This document shows, one piece after another, positions 48,395 to 56,558 of a stretch of DNA of 64,000 nucleotides (position 1 is the stretch's first letter; every line of letters starts with the position of its first letter). The translations under genes and the position numbers were made by a program. The notes below the pieces were generated by a model, which was not told where the DNA came from, did no database searches, and was given only the letters and a program-made list of their open reading frames with translations. Origin of the DNA: Pseudomonas matsuisoli (lineage in GTDB: Bacteria > Pseudomonadota > Gammaproteobacteria > Pseudomonadales > Pseudomonadaceae); the NCBI RefSeq assembly GCF_014647635.1, contig NZ_BMPO01000008.1, positions 1 through 64,000 on the forward strand, in the 5' to 3' direction.

Positions 48395-48445
48395 GTCGCG
48401 ATAAGCATGCCGATGTCGCTGGCAGGTAAATGGCGTCGCTTGCCG
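48395..48445. promoter_or_regulatory. Three direct repeats at a 20-base period in the gbcA-gbcB intergenic region
   Basis: GTCGCGATAAG (48395), GTCGCTGGCAG (48415) and GTCGCTTGCCG (48435) start exactly 20 bases apart; copies two and three match at 9 of 11 positions. Direct repeats two helical turns apart are typical AraC-family sites, and GbdR, the AraC-family activator of gbcA/gbcB in Pseudomonas, is the expected protein. The rest of 48098-48522 shows no gene. Confidence 0.6.
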
Positions 48446-48522
48446 TTGTTCCACAATCCGCCGCAAGAACCAGAGCCCCCGGACGCATCCGGATGCCGAT
48501 GAGCACGCGCACAGAGGTCGCC

Positions 48523-49623
48523 ATGAGCAACAACTTCCTCAACCCGGTTACGACCCAGACCTGGACCAACGGCCGCCATGTGGTGCGCTGCGTGAAGGTC
48601 ATCCAGGAGACCTGGGACGTGCGCACCTTCTGCTTCATGGCGGATGTCCCGGTGTTGTTCTTCTTCAAGCCTGGCCAGTTCGTGACCTTGGAACTGGAGA
48701 TCGACGGCCAGCCCGTCATGCGCTCGTACACCATCTCGAGCTCACCCTCGGTGCCCTATAGCTTCTCCATCACCATCAAGCGCATCCCCGGCGGTAAGGT
48801 CTCCAACTGGCTGCACGACAACCTGTCCGAAGGTGACCAGCTCCCCGTGCATGGCCCGGTGGGCCTCTTCAACATCATCGACAACCCGTCGGACAAGATC
48901 TTGTTCCTATCCGGAGGGGTAGGCATCACCCCGGTCATGTCCATGGCCCGTTGGTTGTTCGACACCAACGCCAACGTCGACATGACGTTCGTCCACAGCG
49001 CCCGTACACCGCGTGACGTGATCTACCATCGCGAGCTCGAGCACATGGCCTCGCGCATTCATAACTTCAGCCTGCACCTGATCTGCGAACGCGTGGACCT
49101 GGGCTGGAGTTGGTCCGGCTATCGCGGCTACCTTAACCAGCACATGCTCGAGCTGATGGCGCCGGATTATCTGGAGCGGGAGATCTTCTGCTGTGGCCCG
49201 ACGCCCTACATGTCGGCGGTAAAGAAGTTGCTTCAAGCCAACGGCTTCGACATGAACCGCTACCACGAGGAAGCGTTTGGGCCAGTCCCAGCCGAAATCC
49301 GCGAGGACGTGAAGGAACTCGCCGAACAGGCAGCCGAAGCACCGGATATCCCGGCCGCCGAACTGCATCAGGTCGAATTTTCATCCACAGGCAAGAGCAT
49401 CCGCATCGCATCCGGCGAGACGGTGCATGCTGCTGCCGCGCAACTTGGCTTACACATTCCCAAAGCATGCGGGATGGGCATCTGCGGCACGTGCAAGGTG
49501 ATGAAGCTGTCTGGCGAAGTGGTAATGGACCACAACGGCGGAATCACCGAGGAAGACGAGGCCGAAGGGTACATCCTGTCCTGCTGCAGCACGCCGAAGG
49601 GCGACGTCGTTATCGAGTACTGA
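48523..49623 (+). CDS. gbcB: Glycine betaine demethylase, reductase component GbcB
   Basis: A 366-residue flavin and 2Fe-2S reductase passing electrons from NAD(P)H to GbcA. Visible: the FAD-binding MRSYTISSSP, the NAD site LFLSGGVGITPVMSMARWL, and a C-terminal plant-type ferredoxin domain with KACGMGICGTCKVMKLSG and ILSCCSTP supplying four cysteines. The ATG at 48523 has AGAGG upstream and gives the length of P. aeruginosa GbcB. It is divergent from gbcA. Confidence 0.94.
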   Translation: MSNNFLNPVTTQTWTNGRHVVRCVKVIQETWDVRTFCFMADVPVLFFFKPGQFVTLELEIDGQPVMRSYTISSSPSVPYSFSITIKRIPGGKVSNWLHDNLSEGDQLPVHGPVGLFNIIDNPSDKILFLSGGVGITPVMSMARWLFDTNANVDMTFVHSARTPRDVIYHRELEHMASRIHNFSLHLICERVDLGWSWSGYRGYLNQHMLELMAPDYLEREIFCCGPTPYMSAVKKLLQANGFDMNRYHEEAFGPVPAEIREDVKELAEQAAEAPDIPAAELHQVEFSSTGKSIRIASGETVHAAAAQLGLHIPKACGMGICGTCKVMKLSGEVVMDHNGGITEEDEAEGYILSCCSTPKGDVVIEY

Positions 49624-49689
49624 TGTATCGAACGCATTCGGATGCATCGTCAGCGTAGGGGCAACCGGGCGGCGCTTTCTTACCGCCTT

Positions 49690-49712
49690 GGCGACTTATA
49701 GTCGCCCCTACA
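49690..49712. repeat. Single REP element
   Basis: GGCGACTTATAGTCGCCCCT followed by ACA; same family as the pairs at 24099 and 44176. It lies just after gbcB. The remainder of the 49624-50077 gap holds the DnaA-box elements. Confidence 0.75.
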
Positions 49713-49809
49713 TTGTTCGTATCGCTGATCGCCAGTCGTCTCTGTTCAAAATACGACCAACACCCGTCGAGCCCTTAACTTGCGGGGCCTCCAGGCTTAC
49801 TCGCACAGG

Positions 49810-49969
49810 TTATGCACAGGTCGCCACACAGATATTGTGTGCAACCTCGATGCTAACCCTCTGATAGTGCTCATTTTTTAATCATGTCTCCGCAAGCCGT
49901 GCCTAGCGCGGTATGCAAGCGATCGCCTACAGGTTATCCACAGCTCCATCCACGTCTCATGAGGATTAA
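49810..49969 (+). repeat. Two 35-base DnaA-box elements (copies A and E), 124 bases apart
   Basis: Copy A (49810-49844) is TTATGCACA-N8-CACAG-N4-TGTGTGCAA. Copy E (49934-49968) is TTATCCACA-N8-CACGT-N4-TGAGGATTA. Each begins with a perfect DnaA-box match (TTATNCACA). The same A-to-E arrangement, including the CACAG/CACGT switch and the 124-base spacing, recurs at 55417/55541. Confidence 0.8.
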
Positions 49970-50077
49970 AGCAATTTGCCCCTAAAACCGTAACGACTCA
50001 TGACCCGATTGAACGATCGCGAGCCTGTTGCGGCCAAAACACAGGTAAGGCCATAAAACATTCCAGGAGATGTACAT

Positions 50078-50344
50078 ATGAAAAGCAAAACGACAACCGC
50101 CCTGCTGTTGACTTCTCTGATGGGCCTTTTCGGCACTGCCTACGCAGCTGACGGCACGCACGACAAAGACCACAGCAAAGCGACCCCGGAAGCCTCCATG
50201 GGTACTGACGACGGCACTGCAGGCGGCTCGGGCGCAGGCGTCAACACTGGCCCAGGTGCTTCCACCGCGACCGGCATGCCGGATGACGACCGTGCGAACG
50301 AAGGCACCGAAGACGCTGGCGCCAGCAAAGAAAAGAAAAACTGA
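50078..50344 (+). CDS. Small secreted acidic Gly/Asp-rich protein
   Basis: An 88-residue protein with a clear signal peptide (residues 1-23, cleavage after AYA). The mature part is low-complexity, rich in Gly, Asp, Thr, Ser and Ala, ends in a Lys-rich tail, and has no Cys or Trp. A good ribosome site (CAGGAGATG) precedes the ATG, and the frame ends just before a hairpin, so it looks like a real one-gene transcript. I recognise no family; a periplasmic or extracellular stress protein is only a guess. Confidence 0.7.
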   Translation: MKSKTTTALLLTSLMGLFGTAYAADGTHDKDHSKATPEASMGTDDGTAGGSGAGVNTGPGASTATGMPDDDRANEGTEDAGASKEKKN

Positions 50345-50352
50345 TTGCGACA

Positions 50353-50380
50353 GGTCCTGGCCCTCGGCCAGGACCCGTTT
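50353..50380. terminator. Hairpin after the small secreted protein gene
   Basis: Perfect ten-base stem GGTCCTGGCC/GGCCAGGACC with a three-base loop (50353-50375), followed on the plus strand only by CGTTT. It is a weak intrinsic terminator by its tail; it touches the convergent cdhB end. Confidence 0.6.
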
Positions 50381-50844
50381 CATCGTCCAGCGGGTAGACC
50401 GATAACCCGACCGCAATAAGCAGGCTTTTCCATACCGCACTGCGTCTTCATCAACGCCTCGACGCTCTTTTCAACCGTCTCTTCAAAAACCGCCGAGCGC
50501 CCGGTCGCTGTGTCGATGTTCATCAACATCTGTTCACTGGCAGCCGCTAACGTCTCTCCCCGATACAACGCGTGGTAAACGTGCAGCCGTTTACGGTCGC
50601 GGCCTACCAGCTGCGTCATGACGCACACCGTTTCACTCACTTTCACTTCAGCCAGATAGTTGAGATGTACCTCCAGCGTGTACAGCGTATGCCCCGTACG
50701 AGCACGACCGGCAGCGTCCAGACCAAGATGATCCATCAGCGCATCCGTGGCGAAACTGAATAGCAGCAAATAATGCGCATCGCGCAGATGGCCGTTGTAA
50801 TCGGTCCACTCGGGCAGGACGTCCGTACGATAGGTCTCCAGCAT
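50380..50844 (-). CDS. cdhB: Betainyl-CoA thioesterase of carnitine catabolism
   Basis: A 154-residue hotdog-fold thioesterase with TDYNGHLRDAHYLLLFS (the catalytic Asp region of the 4-hydroxybenzoyl-CoA thioesterase type) and LEVHLNYLAEVKVSE. In the Pseudomonas carnitine route it would release glycine betaine from betainyl-CoA. The assignment rests on family and on its place as last gene of caiX-cdhC-cdhA-cdhB. It starts two bases after the cdhA stop. Confidence 0.88.
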   Translation of the reverse strand: MLETYRTDVLPEWTDYNGHLRDAHYLLLFSFATDALMDHLGLDAAGRARTGHTLYTLEVHLNYLAEVKVSETVCVMTQLVGRDRKRLHVYHALYRGETLAAASEQMLMNIDTATGRSAVFEETVEKSVEALMKTQCGMEKPAYCGRVIGLPAGR

Positions 50845-50846
50845 GG

Positions 50847-51812
50847 CTATTCCTCGAAAGCGAAACCGTGACGAACCTTGGTCTCGCGAATGGCGGCGGT
50901 TACCGCGAGCAGGCAGTCGTCACGATAGCGTTCGAGATCAGCCAGGCTGCGTTGCCCCTGCTGAGCGGATGTTCCTTCGACGACTGCGTCGATCAACGAA
51001 TCGGTCAGCTCCGGCGCTTCCAGATAGGTCCAGGGCAGCTTCAACGCAGGGCCGAACTGCGCCATGAAATGCCGCATGCCCGCCTCACCGCCTGCCAGCG
51101 TGTAGGTGAGAAAGGTGCCCATGAACGACCAGCGCAGCCCGGCGCCAAAGCGAATCGCATCATCGATTTCACCCGTTGTGGCCACACCGTCGTTCACCAG
51201 GTGCAACGCTTCACGCCACAGCGCCTCGAGCAGTCGATCGGCAATGAAACCCGGCACTTCCTTACGCACGTGCAACGGGCGCATGCCGAGCGATGAATAG
51301 ACGCTCATCGCTGCGCTTAGCGCTTCAGGCGCCGTTCGCTCCCCGCCTACGACCTCCACCAACGGCAGGAGGTAGACCGGATTGAACGGATGGCCTACCA
51401 CACAACGCTCGGGATGCACGGCGTCCCCATAGAACTCACTGGGCAGCAAGCCTGACGTGCTGGAGCCGATCATCACGTCGGGCCGCGCAGCAGCACTTGC
51501 CGTTGCGTGGAGCGAGCGCTTGAGATCGAGCCGCTCGGGGGCGCTTTCCTGGATGAAATCCGCGTGCTCGACACAGGCCTCGATGGTGTCGAAAAACCGC
51601 AGGCGCTCCAGCGATGCGCCAGGGGCCAACCCTTGCTTCTGCAGCGCCGGCCAGGCATTCGCCAGCCGCGTACGCAATGTCTGCTCGGCGCCGGGAGCCG
51701 GGTCCCAGGCGTGCACATCCAGGCCATGCGCAAGCGCGCGGGCTATCCATCCCGCGCCGATGACGCCCGTGCCCAGGGCGGCGAATGTCTTGATATCGGT
51801 GACGTAAGCCAT
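50847..51812 (-). CDS. cdhA: L-carnitine 3-dehydrogenase
   Basis: A 321-residue enzyme of the 3-hydroxyacyl-CoA dehydrogenase fold oxidising L-carnitine to 3-dehydrocarnitine with NAD. It shows the dinucleotide site [16 protein letters not shown], the catalytic region [11 protein letters not shown]...[20 protein letters not shown] and [20 protein letters not shown]. The ATG at 51812 is preceded by GGAAG and gives the length of the P. aeruginosa enzyme. It lies 74 bases after cdhC. Confidence 0.93.
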   Translation of the reverse strand: MAYVTDIKTFAALGTGVIGAGWIARALAHGLDVHAWDPAPGAEQTLRTRLANAWPALQKQGLAPGASLERLRFFDTIEACVEHADFIQESAPERLDLKRSLHATASAAARPDVMIGSSTSGLLPSEFYGDAVHPERCVVGHPFNPVYLLPLVEVVGGERTAPEALSAAMSVYSSLGMRPLHVRKEVPGFIADRLLEALWREALHLVNDGVATTGEIDDAIRFGAGLRWSFMGTFLTYTLAGGEAGMRHFMAQFGPALKLPWTYLEAPELTDSLIDAVVEGTSAQQGQRSLADLERYRDDCLLAVTAAIRETKVRHGFAFEE

Positions 51813-51886
51813 GACGGAGCTTCCTGATGGCGAATAGAGACGACCGACCGCATATACGGCCGGCAACAATGACAAGAGGTTGTGGG

Positions 51887-52774
51887 CTAGCGGCGCGGAG
51901 CGAGCCCCATCTTCACGCGACCTTCGGCCGGGGTGAGTACACGCCCCCCCAGACGGCCGATGATTTCCCCCGCGCGCTCGACGAGACTGCCATTGGTGGC
52001 GGGAACGCCCTTGTCGAGCCAGATGTTGTCTTCCAACCCCACGCGCACGTGGCCGCCGAGCAGCACAGCTTGTGCCAGCATCGGCATCTGCATGCGGCCG
52101 ATACCAAAGCCGGCCCAGGTGGCGTCAGCCGGAAGATTGTCCACCATTGCCTTCATGGTCGCGGTATCGGCTGGCGCTCCCCACGGGATACCGAGGCAGA
52201 GTTGAAACAGCGGGTCCTTGAGCAAGCCTTCCTTGAGCATCTGCTTGGCAAACCAGAGGTGGCCGGTGTCGAAAATCTCCAGCTCGGCCTTCACGCCCAG
52301 TTCGGTGATGCGCTTTGCACCGGCACGCAGTTGTGCCGGCGTCGAGACGTAGATGTAGTCGCCATCGCCGAAGTTGAGCGTGCCGCAATCCAAGGTGCAG
52401 ATTTCCGGGCGTAGCGCCTCGATGTGCTTGAGACGCTCCAGCGGCCCAACGAGGTCGCTGCCGGGTCCGAACGCAGTCGGCGATTCTCCCGCGCCGATCT
52501 CGAGATCGCCGCCCATGCCCGCGGTGAGATTGAGGATGACGTCAACCTCACTGTCGCGGATGCGCTCGACCACTTCGCGGTAAAGCTCGACATCACGGCT
52601 GGGCTTGCCCGTTTCAGGGTCACGCACATGGCAATGCGCGACGGTCGCACCGGCCCGCGCCGCCTCAATTGCGGCATCGGCGATTTGTTTCGGGGTCACG
52701 GGAACATGGGGATTACGGCCCACGGTATCGCCCGCGCCCGTAACGGCGCAGGTCACAATGACGTCGTAGTTCAC
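51887..52774 (-). CDS. cdhC: 3-dehydrocarnitine cleavage enzyme (BKACE family)
   Basis: A 295-residue beta-keto-acid cleavage enzyme that with acetyl-CoA splits 3-dehydrocarnitine into betainyl-CoA and acetoacetate. It shows [33 protein letters not shown] with the zinc-binding His pair, LNLTAGMGG, and [14 protein letters not shown]. The start is a GTG at 52774, where the family sequence begins with [12 protein letters not shown]; no ATG fits. A REP pair separates it from caiX. Confidence 0.93.
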   Translation of the reverse strand: MNYDVIVTCAVTGAGDTVGRNPHVPVTPKQIADAAIEAARAGATVAHCHVRDPETGKPSRDVELYREVVERIRDSEVDVILNLTAGMGGDLEIGAGESPTAFGPGSDLVGPLERLKHIEALRPEICTLDCGTLNFGDGDYIYVSTPAQLRAGAKRITELGVKAELEIFDTGHLWFAKQMLKEGLLKDPLFQLCLGIPWGAPADTATMKAMVDNLPADATWAGFGIGRMQMPMLAQAVLLGGHVRVGLEDNIWLDKGVPATNGSLVERAGEIIGRLGGRVLTPAEGRVKMGLAPRR

Positions 52775-52822
52775 GGTGTTTGGTTCCTGAGTGAAAAAGA
52801 TGAGTGTGGTGCGCGAATGCTT

Positions 52823-52914
52823 TTGTAGGAGCGGGCTTGCCCGCGAATGCGGCGGCAAGGTCAACACGATCTTCGCGGCAGGAATTGTTTTCGCGGGCAA
52901 GCCCGCTCCTACAA
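52823..52914. repeat. Perfect 25-base inverted REP pair inside the carnitine operon
   Basis: The 25-base arms at 52823-52847 and 52890-52914 are exact reverse complements with core GGAGCGGGCTTGCCCGCG, between caiX and cdhC. In RNA this would form a long hairpin that could protect the caiX message or reduce downstream expression. Confidence 0.9.
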
Positions 52915-52928
52915 GAGCTAGTAATGGC

Positions 52929-53861
52929 TCACTTCGCGAGATGCGCCTTCACTGCGGCCGCACCATCCTTGCCATCGAAGGTGGTCACGCCGGACAGCCA
53001 TTTGCCGAGATCGTCCGGATGCTCTTTGAGCCACTGGGTCGCCACCGCTTTAGGGTTCTTGCGATCCATGATCGGCTGCATCAAGCGGCTTTCCTGCTCG
53101 ATGGTGAAGGTCAGGTTGTTCAGCAACTGCCCTACATTCGGGCATTGATCGGTGTAGCCTTTGGCAACCACCGTCTCGACCGTCGCCGCGCCATCATTAG
53201 CGCCCAGCGCGTCTTCGCTACCCGTCAGGTATTCCATGTCCATCTGAACGTTCATCGGATGCGGCGCCCAACCGAAGAATACGACCCATTCCCCACGGCG
53301 ATCCGCGCGGTTGACCGCTGCCAGCATGCCGGCTTCACTGGACTCCATGAGCTTGAAGTCGCCCAGACCGAACTGGTTCGAGTCGATCATTTTCTGGATG
53401 CCGGTATTGGCGCCCGTGCCAGGCTCGATACCGTAGATCTTGCCGTCCAGCTTATCTTTGAACTGGGCGATGTCCGCGAAGGTTTTCAGACCTGCGTCAT
53501 AGGCCTTGCGTGGCACAGCGAGCGTCGCGACAGCGCCGTCCAGGTTCACCTTCAGTACCTCCAGATCACCCGACTTCAGGAACGGGGTGATGGTCTCGGT
53601 CATGATCGGGTTCCAATAGCCGAGGAAGAAATCGAGCTGTTTCTTCTGCATTCCGGCAAATACGATTTGTTGGGAAGCGACCGTCTGCTTCGGGGCATAT
53701 CCCAGGCCCTCCAGCAGTACTTCGCTGATGGCAGTCGTGGCGACGACATCGGTCCAGCCCACTACACCAATGCGCGGCTTCTGACATGCAGCAGGTTCGG
53801 CCGCGATCGCATTACCCGCGACCAGCAGAGAAAGCGCGCAACTCGTCATCATTTTTTTCAT
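52929..53861 (-). CDS. caiX: Carnitine ABC substrate-binding protein
   Basis: A 310-residue periplasmic protein of the glycine-betaine/carnitine OpuAC family. A signal peptide ends near residue 20 (after AIA). The binding-site aromatic residues expected to cage the trimethylammonium group are in [29 protein letters not shown] and [16 protein letters not shown]. It supplies carnitine to an ABC transporter encoded elsewhere. First gene of caiX-cdhC-cdhA-cdhB and divergent from cdhR. Confidence 0.92.
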   Translation of the reverse strand: MKKMMTSCALSLLVAGNAIAAEPAACQKPRIGVVGWTDVVATTAISEVLLEGLGYAPKQTVASQQIVFAGMQKKQLDFFLGYWNPIMTETITPFLKSGDLEVLKVNLDGAVATLAVPRKAYDAGLKTFADIAQFKDKLDGKIYGIEPGTGANTGIQKMIDSNQFGLGDFKLMESSEAGMLAAVNRADRRGEWVVFFGWAPHPMNVQMDMEYLTGSEDALGANDGAATVETVVAKGYTDQCPNVGQLLNNLTFTIEQESRLMQPIMDRKNPKAVATQWLKEHPDDLGKWLSGVTTFDGKDGAAAVKAHLAK

Positions 53862-54048
53862 CAGGCTCCATCCTCAAGGCGGTTTGTTCTGTTTTTCGAT
53901 CACACGCTCTCGTGCAATCCGCTTGTGGTTCGCCTTTCAGACTACGGGCTCACCGATATGATCGTGCGCACTCCAGCGACCCTCACTTGAACTCAGGCGA
54001 CCTGCGGTACAGTGAGCCCATCTGCCTTCTCGACGACGAGTGCGCGTA

Positions 54049-54987
54049 ATGCCCCGTGATATCTGGTTTCTGCTGATTCCGAAGTTTTCGATGATGGGAT
54101 TCCTGTCAGCCATCGAACCGCTGCGCGTGGCGAATCGATTCCGTCCGGATACCTATCGATGGCGGGTGATGGGACTCGACGGCGGGCCCGTCTCTGCCAG
54201 CAACGGCATGTCGCTGAACGTCGACCATGGCTTGCAGGCACCCGGACATGAAGACTGGGTCTTTATCGTGGCGGGGTTCGAGCCCCTGGCGCATTACGAC
54301 GCGGTGCTGGCGAACTGGCTACGGCGCGCCAGTGAGGCAGCCATGCTCGGCGGCATCGATACGGGCAGCTATTTGCTGGCCGAAGCAGGGCTATTGAACG
54401 GCTACCGCGCCACGCTGCATTGGGAGGCCATTGCTTCGTTTCAGGAACGCTACCCTGGCTTGGAAGTGACCCAGGAACTGTTCGAGATCGACCGCAAACG
54501 CATCACCTCTGCCGGCGGAACGGCGTCCATCGACCTGATGCTCGACCTCATCGCCGAGGCCCACGGTACCGAATTGGCCGTCGAGGTCTCCGAACAGTTC
54601 GTCTACGGCCGCATCCGTTCGCCCCAGGATCACCAGCGCCTGCGCATTGGCCAGCGTTATGGGTTGCAGAATCGCAAGCTTATCCACGTCATCGGTGTGA
54701 TGGAGCAACATACCGAATCGCCCTTCAGCACAGCGGAGCTCGCGCGCGGAGTCGATATAACCGCCCGCCAACTGGAGCGGCTTTTCCGGCTTCACCTTGA
54801 CGAGACACCTTCAGCGTTCTACCTCGGCCTGCGCCTGGAAAAAGCCCGCCAGCTGCTTCGTCAGACCGACATGAGCGTGCTGGAAATCAGCCTTGCGTGT
54901 GGCTTCGAGTCCTCATCCTATTTTTCGCGTTGTTACCGAAACCGATACGACTGCAGCCCGAGCGGCGATCGCCTGGATCAGGCCTGA
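54049..54987 (+). CDS. cdhR: GlxA-type AraC-family carnitine regulator CdhR
   Basis: A 312-residue protein with an N-terminal class-I glutamine-amidotransferase-like domain (residues about 1-180; IWFLLIPKFSMMGFLSAIEPLRVANR, SAGGTASIDLMLDLI) and a C-terminal AraC HTH pair (STAELARGVDITARQLERLF and SVLEISLACGFESSSYFSRC). I start at ATG 54049; a GTG at 54040 is possible. Its position divergent from caiX matches P. aeruginosa, where CdhR and GbdR activate the carnitine operon. Confidence 0.92.
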   Translation: MPRDIWFLLIPKFSMMGFLSAIEPLRVANRFRPDTYRWRVMGLDGGPVSASNGMSLNVDHGLQAPGHEDWVFIVAGFEPLAHYDAVLANWLRRASEAAMLGGIDTGSYLLAEAGLLNGYRATLHWEAIASFQERYPGLEVTQELFEIDRKRITSAGGTASIDLMLDLIAEAHGTELAVEVSEQFVYGRIRSPQDHQRLRIGQRYGLQNRKLIHVIGVMEQHTESPFSTAELARGVDITARQLERLFRLHLDETPSAFYLGLRLEKARQLLRQTDMSVLEISLACGFESSSYFSRCYRNRYDCSPSGDRLDQA

Positions 54988-54998
54988 TCAAAAAACGA

Positions 54999-55575
54999 AC
55001 AGCGCGCTGTAAGCCTTGCTGCTTATAGGCCTGCCAGGTATCCACACATGTTATGCACAGCAGCATGCACAGCCATTGTGAGTAACTCGCTGCGGCAAGG
55101 CCAAAGCAATCCAAAAAACTGCTTTCGTTGCAGCGACTTACGTCATGAGTAGTGCATAAAGGTCAGCTGGTCAATATTTAAACAGTACGTTTAAAGCGCC
55201 GCGCTGCCTGGCAACCCAGCGTGTCTGCACACGTTATCCACAACCGCGTGCACAGCAACTGTGGGTAAACAGGCCGTTTTTCTTTCGTATCAGATACATG
55301 CCCCGTGATCAGTAACGTTCCAGGACTCACGAACTACCGATGGTATAAATCGCTCAAAAAGTGAGCGGCCTGTCGAACGGCCCGCCGCGCCTAGCGCCTG
55401 ACGTTGTTCACACACCTTATCCACAGCTCGCCTCACAGCCTCTGTGGGAAACATAAACAGTCCACAACATGAGCTGATCAAAATTTGATCAGAACACTGA
55501 AAGCCTTGCAGCGCTTGGGCTGCAGCGAACGCCCGACAGGTTGTCCACATCCTCATGCACGTCCATAGGGGACAA
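54999..55575 (+). repeat. Array of 35-base DnaA-box elements (copies B, C, D, F)
   Basis: Copies start at 55051 (B), 55234 (C), 55417 (D) and 55541 (F); spacings are 183, 183 and 124. Pattern: TTATSCACA, eight bases, CACAG (CACGT in F), four bases, TGTGGGTAA-like end. B, C and D begin with perfect DnaA boxes; F has TTGTCCACA. About 40-50 bases before each is an inverted repeat: ACAGCGCGCTGT (54999), TTTAAAC-N5-GTTTAAA (55177), CGCTCA-N5-TGAGCG (55351) and TGATCAAAATTTGATCA (55475). A further near-box GTATCCACA is at 55038. No gene is visible in 54988-55619. Confidence 0.85.
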
Positions 55576-55619
55576 CTTCGCGATAGCCACGGTGACCCCA
55601 CGCGGAGATGTAAAAAACG

Positions 55620-55913
55620 ATGCACCGACTCGCGTTTTCTCTTGGCATGAGCATGCTGGCGCTCGCGGTAGGGAGCGCTGCCTTCGCAGCGGATCGTCGC
55701 CCTGCCGAAATCGATATTCGGCAGCCAACCGCGCCGCACGACCTACGGGTCGTACCCGGCCAGAATCGCCTGCCCCCTGGCATGCAACGGCCTCCTCCGG
55801 AACACCGGCTTCCACGCAGTCCAGAGCCCTATCGGCGACCGGATGACCCACGACCCGGTCAAACCGATCCATTACCGATCCGACCGGACCCGTCATCCGG
55901 GGGAAGACCCTGA
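55620..55913 (+). CDS. Small secreted proline/arginine-rich protein
   Basis: A 97-residue protein with a signal peptide (about residues 1-23, cleavage after AFA) and a mature part almost entirely of Pro, Arg, Asp and Gly with no cysteine. GGAG lies about 13 bases before the ATG, rather far. It is followed by two DUF4124 genes on the same strand. No family recognised; disorder is likely, and a spurious frame cannot be excluded. Confidence 0.55.
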   Translation: MHRLAFSLGMSMLALAVGSAAFAADRRPAEIDIRQPTAPHDLRVVPGQNRLPPGMQRPPPEHRLPRSPEPYRRPDDPRPGQTDPLPIRPDPSSGGRP

Positions 55914-56024
55914 GACATGCGCGCCATCGGCATCCGTACACCGTCCGCCATACGATGCTCACGTTCGTATTGGCGCTGCATTAAGCTTCCGTCGCACACT
56001 TTCGTACCTTGTTGGAGACTCGCC

Positions 56025-56558
56025 ATGCGATACCTGCTGCCCGCCCTGCTGCTGTGCCTGGCCCTGCCCGTCTCCGCGCAGATCTACAAATACACCGATG
56101 CCGCTGGCAACGTGGTGTTCAGCGATCAGTCCCCGGAGGGCGTCAAAGCTGAGCAAGTCGAGCTGCCGCCCGCCAATACCGTATCCGTCCCAGAAGTGCC
56201 GCCATCGCCGCCCCCTACAGCCGGCGTGAAAACCGCGCAGCCGCCCTACAGCCGCATCGAACTCACGGGGCTGCCGGAAAACGGCGGCGCGTTGCGCGCG
56301 AATGCGGGCAACTTTTCAGTCGGTGTGACGCTGCAACCGCCGCTGTTCCCAGGACACGGATTGCGACTCCTGGTCGATGGCCAGGTCTACGCGGAAACCC
56401 CGGACGCCTCGGGCTTCACCCTCACGGAGATGGATCGTGGGGAACACACCTTGGCAGTGGAGGTAACCCAGAACGGGAACGTCGTGCAGCGTAGCGACGA
56501 ACATCGGTTCACGGTGCAACGCACCAGCGTAAACAGTCCTGCGCGAGGGGCGCCGTGA
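56025..56558 (+). CDS. Secreted DUF4124-domain protein (first of pair)
   Basis: A 177-residue protein with a signal peptide (about residues 1-18, after VSA) and the DUF4124 motif IYKYTDAAGNVVFSDQSPEG at the mature N terminus. A Pro-rich linker leads to a C-terminal beta-rich part (LFPGHGLRLLVDGQVY, GEHTLAVEV) resembling an Ig-like fold. The function of DUF4124 is unknown; it occurs in envelope proteins of Pseudomonas, often near ntrB as here. The ATG at 56025 follows TGGAG. Confidence 0.85.
   Translation: MRYLLPALLLCLALPVSAQIYKYTDAAGNVVFSDQSPEGVKAEQVELPPANTVSVPEVPPSPPPTAGVKTAQPPYSRIELTGLPENGGALRANAGNFSVGVTLQPPLFPGHGLRLLVDGQVYAETPDASGFTLTEMDRGEHTLAVEVTQNGNVVQRSDEHRFTVQRTSVNSPARGAP

Noticed and set aside
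53947-54019. GGGCTCAC and GTGAGCCC arms 57 bases apart before cdhR
   Set aside because: Too far apart and too short to be separated from chance in this intergenic region.
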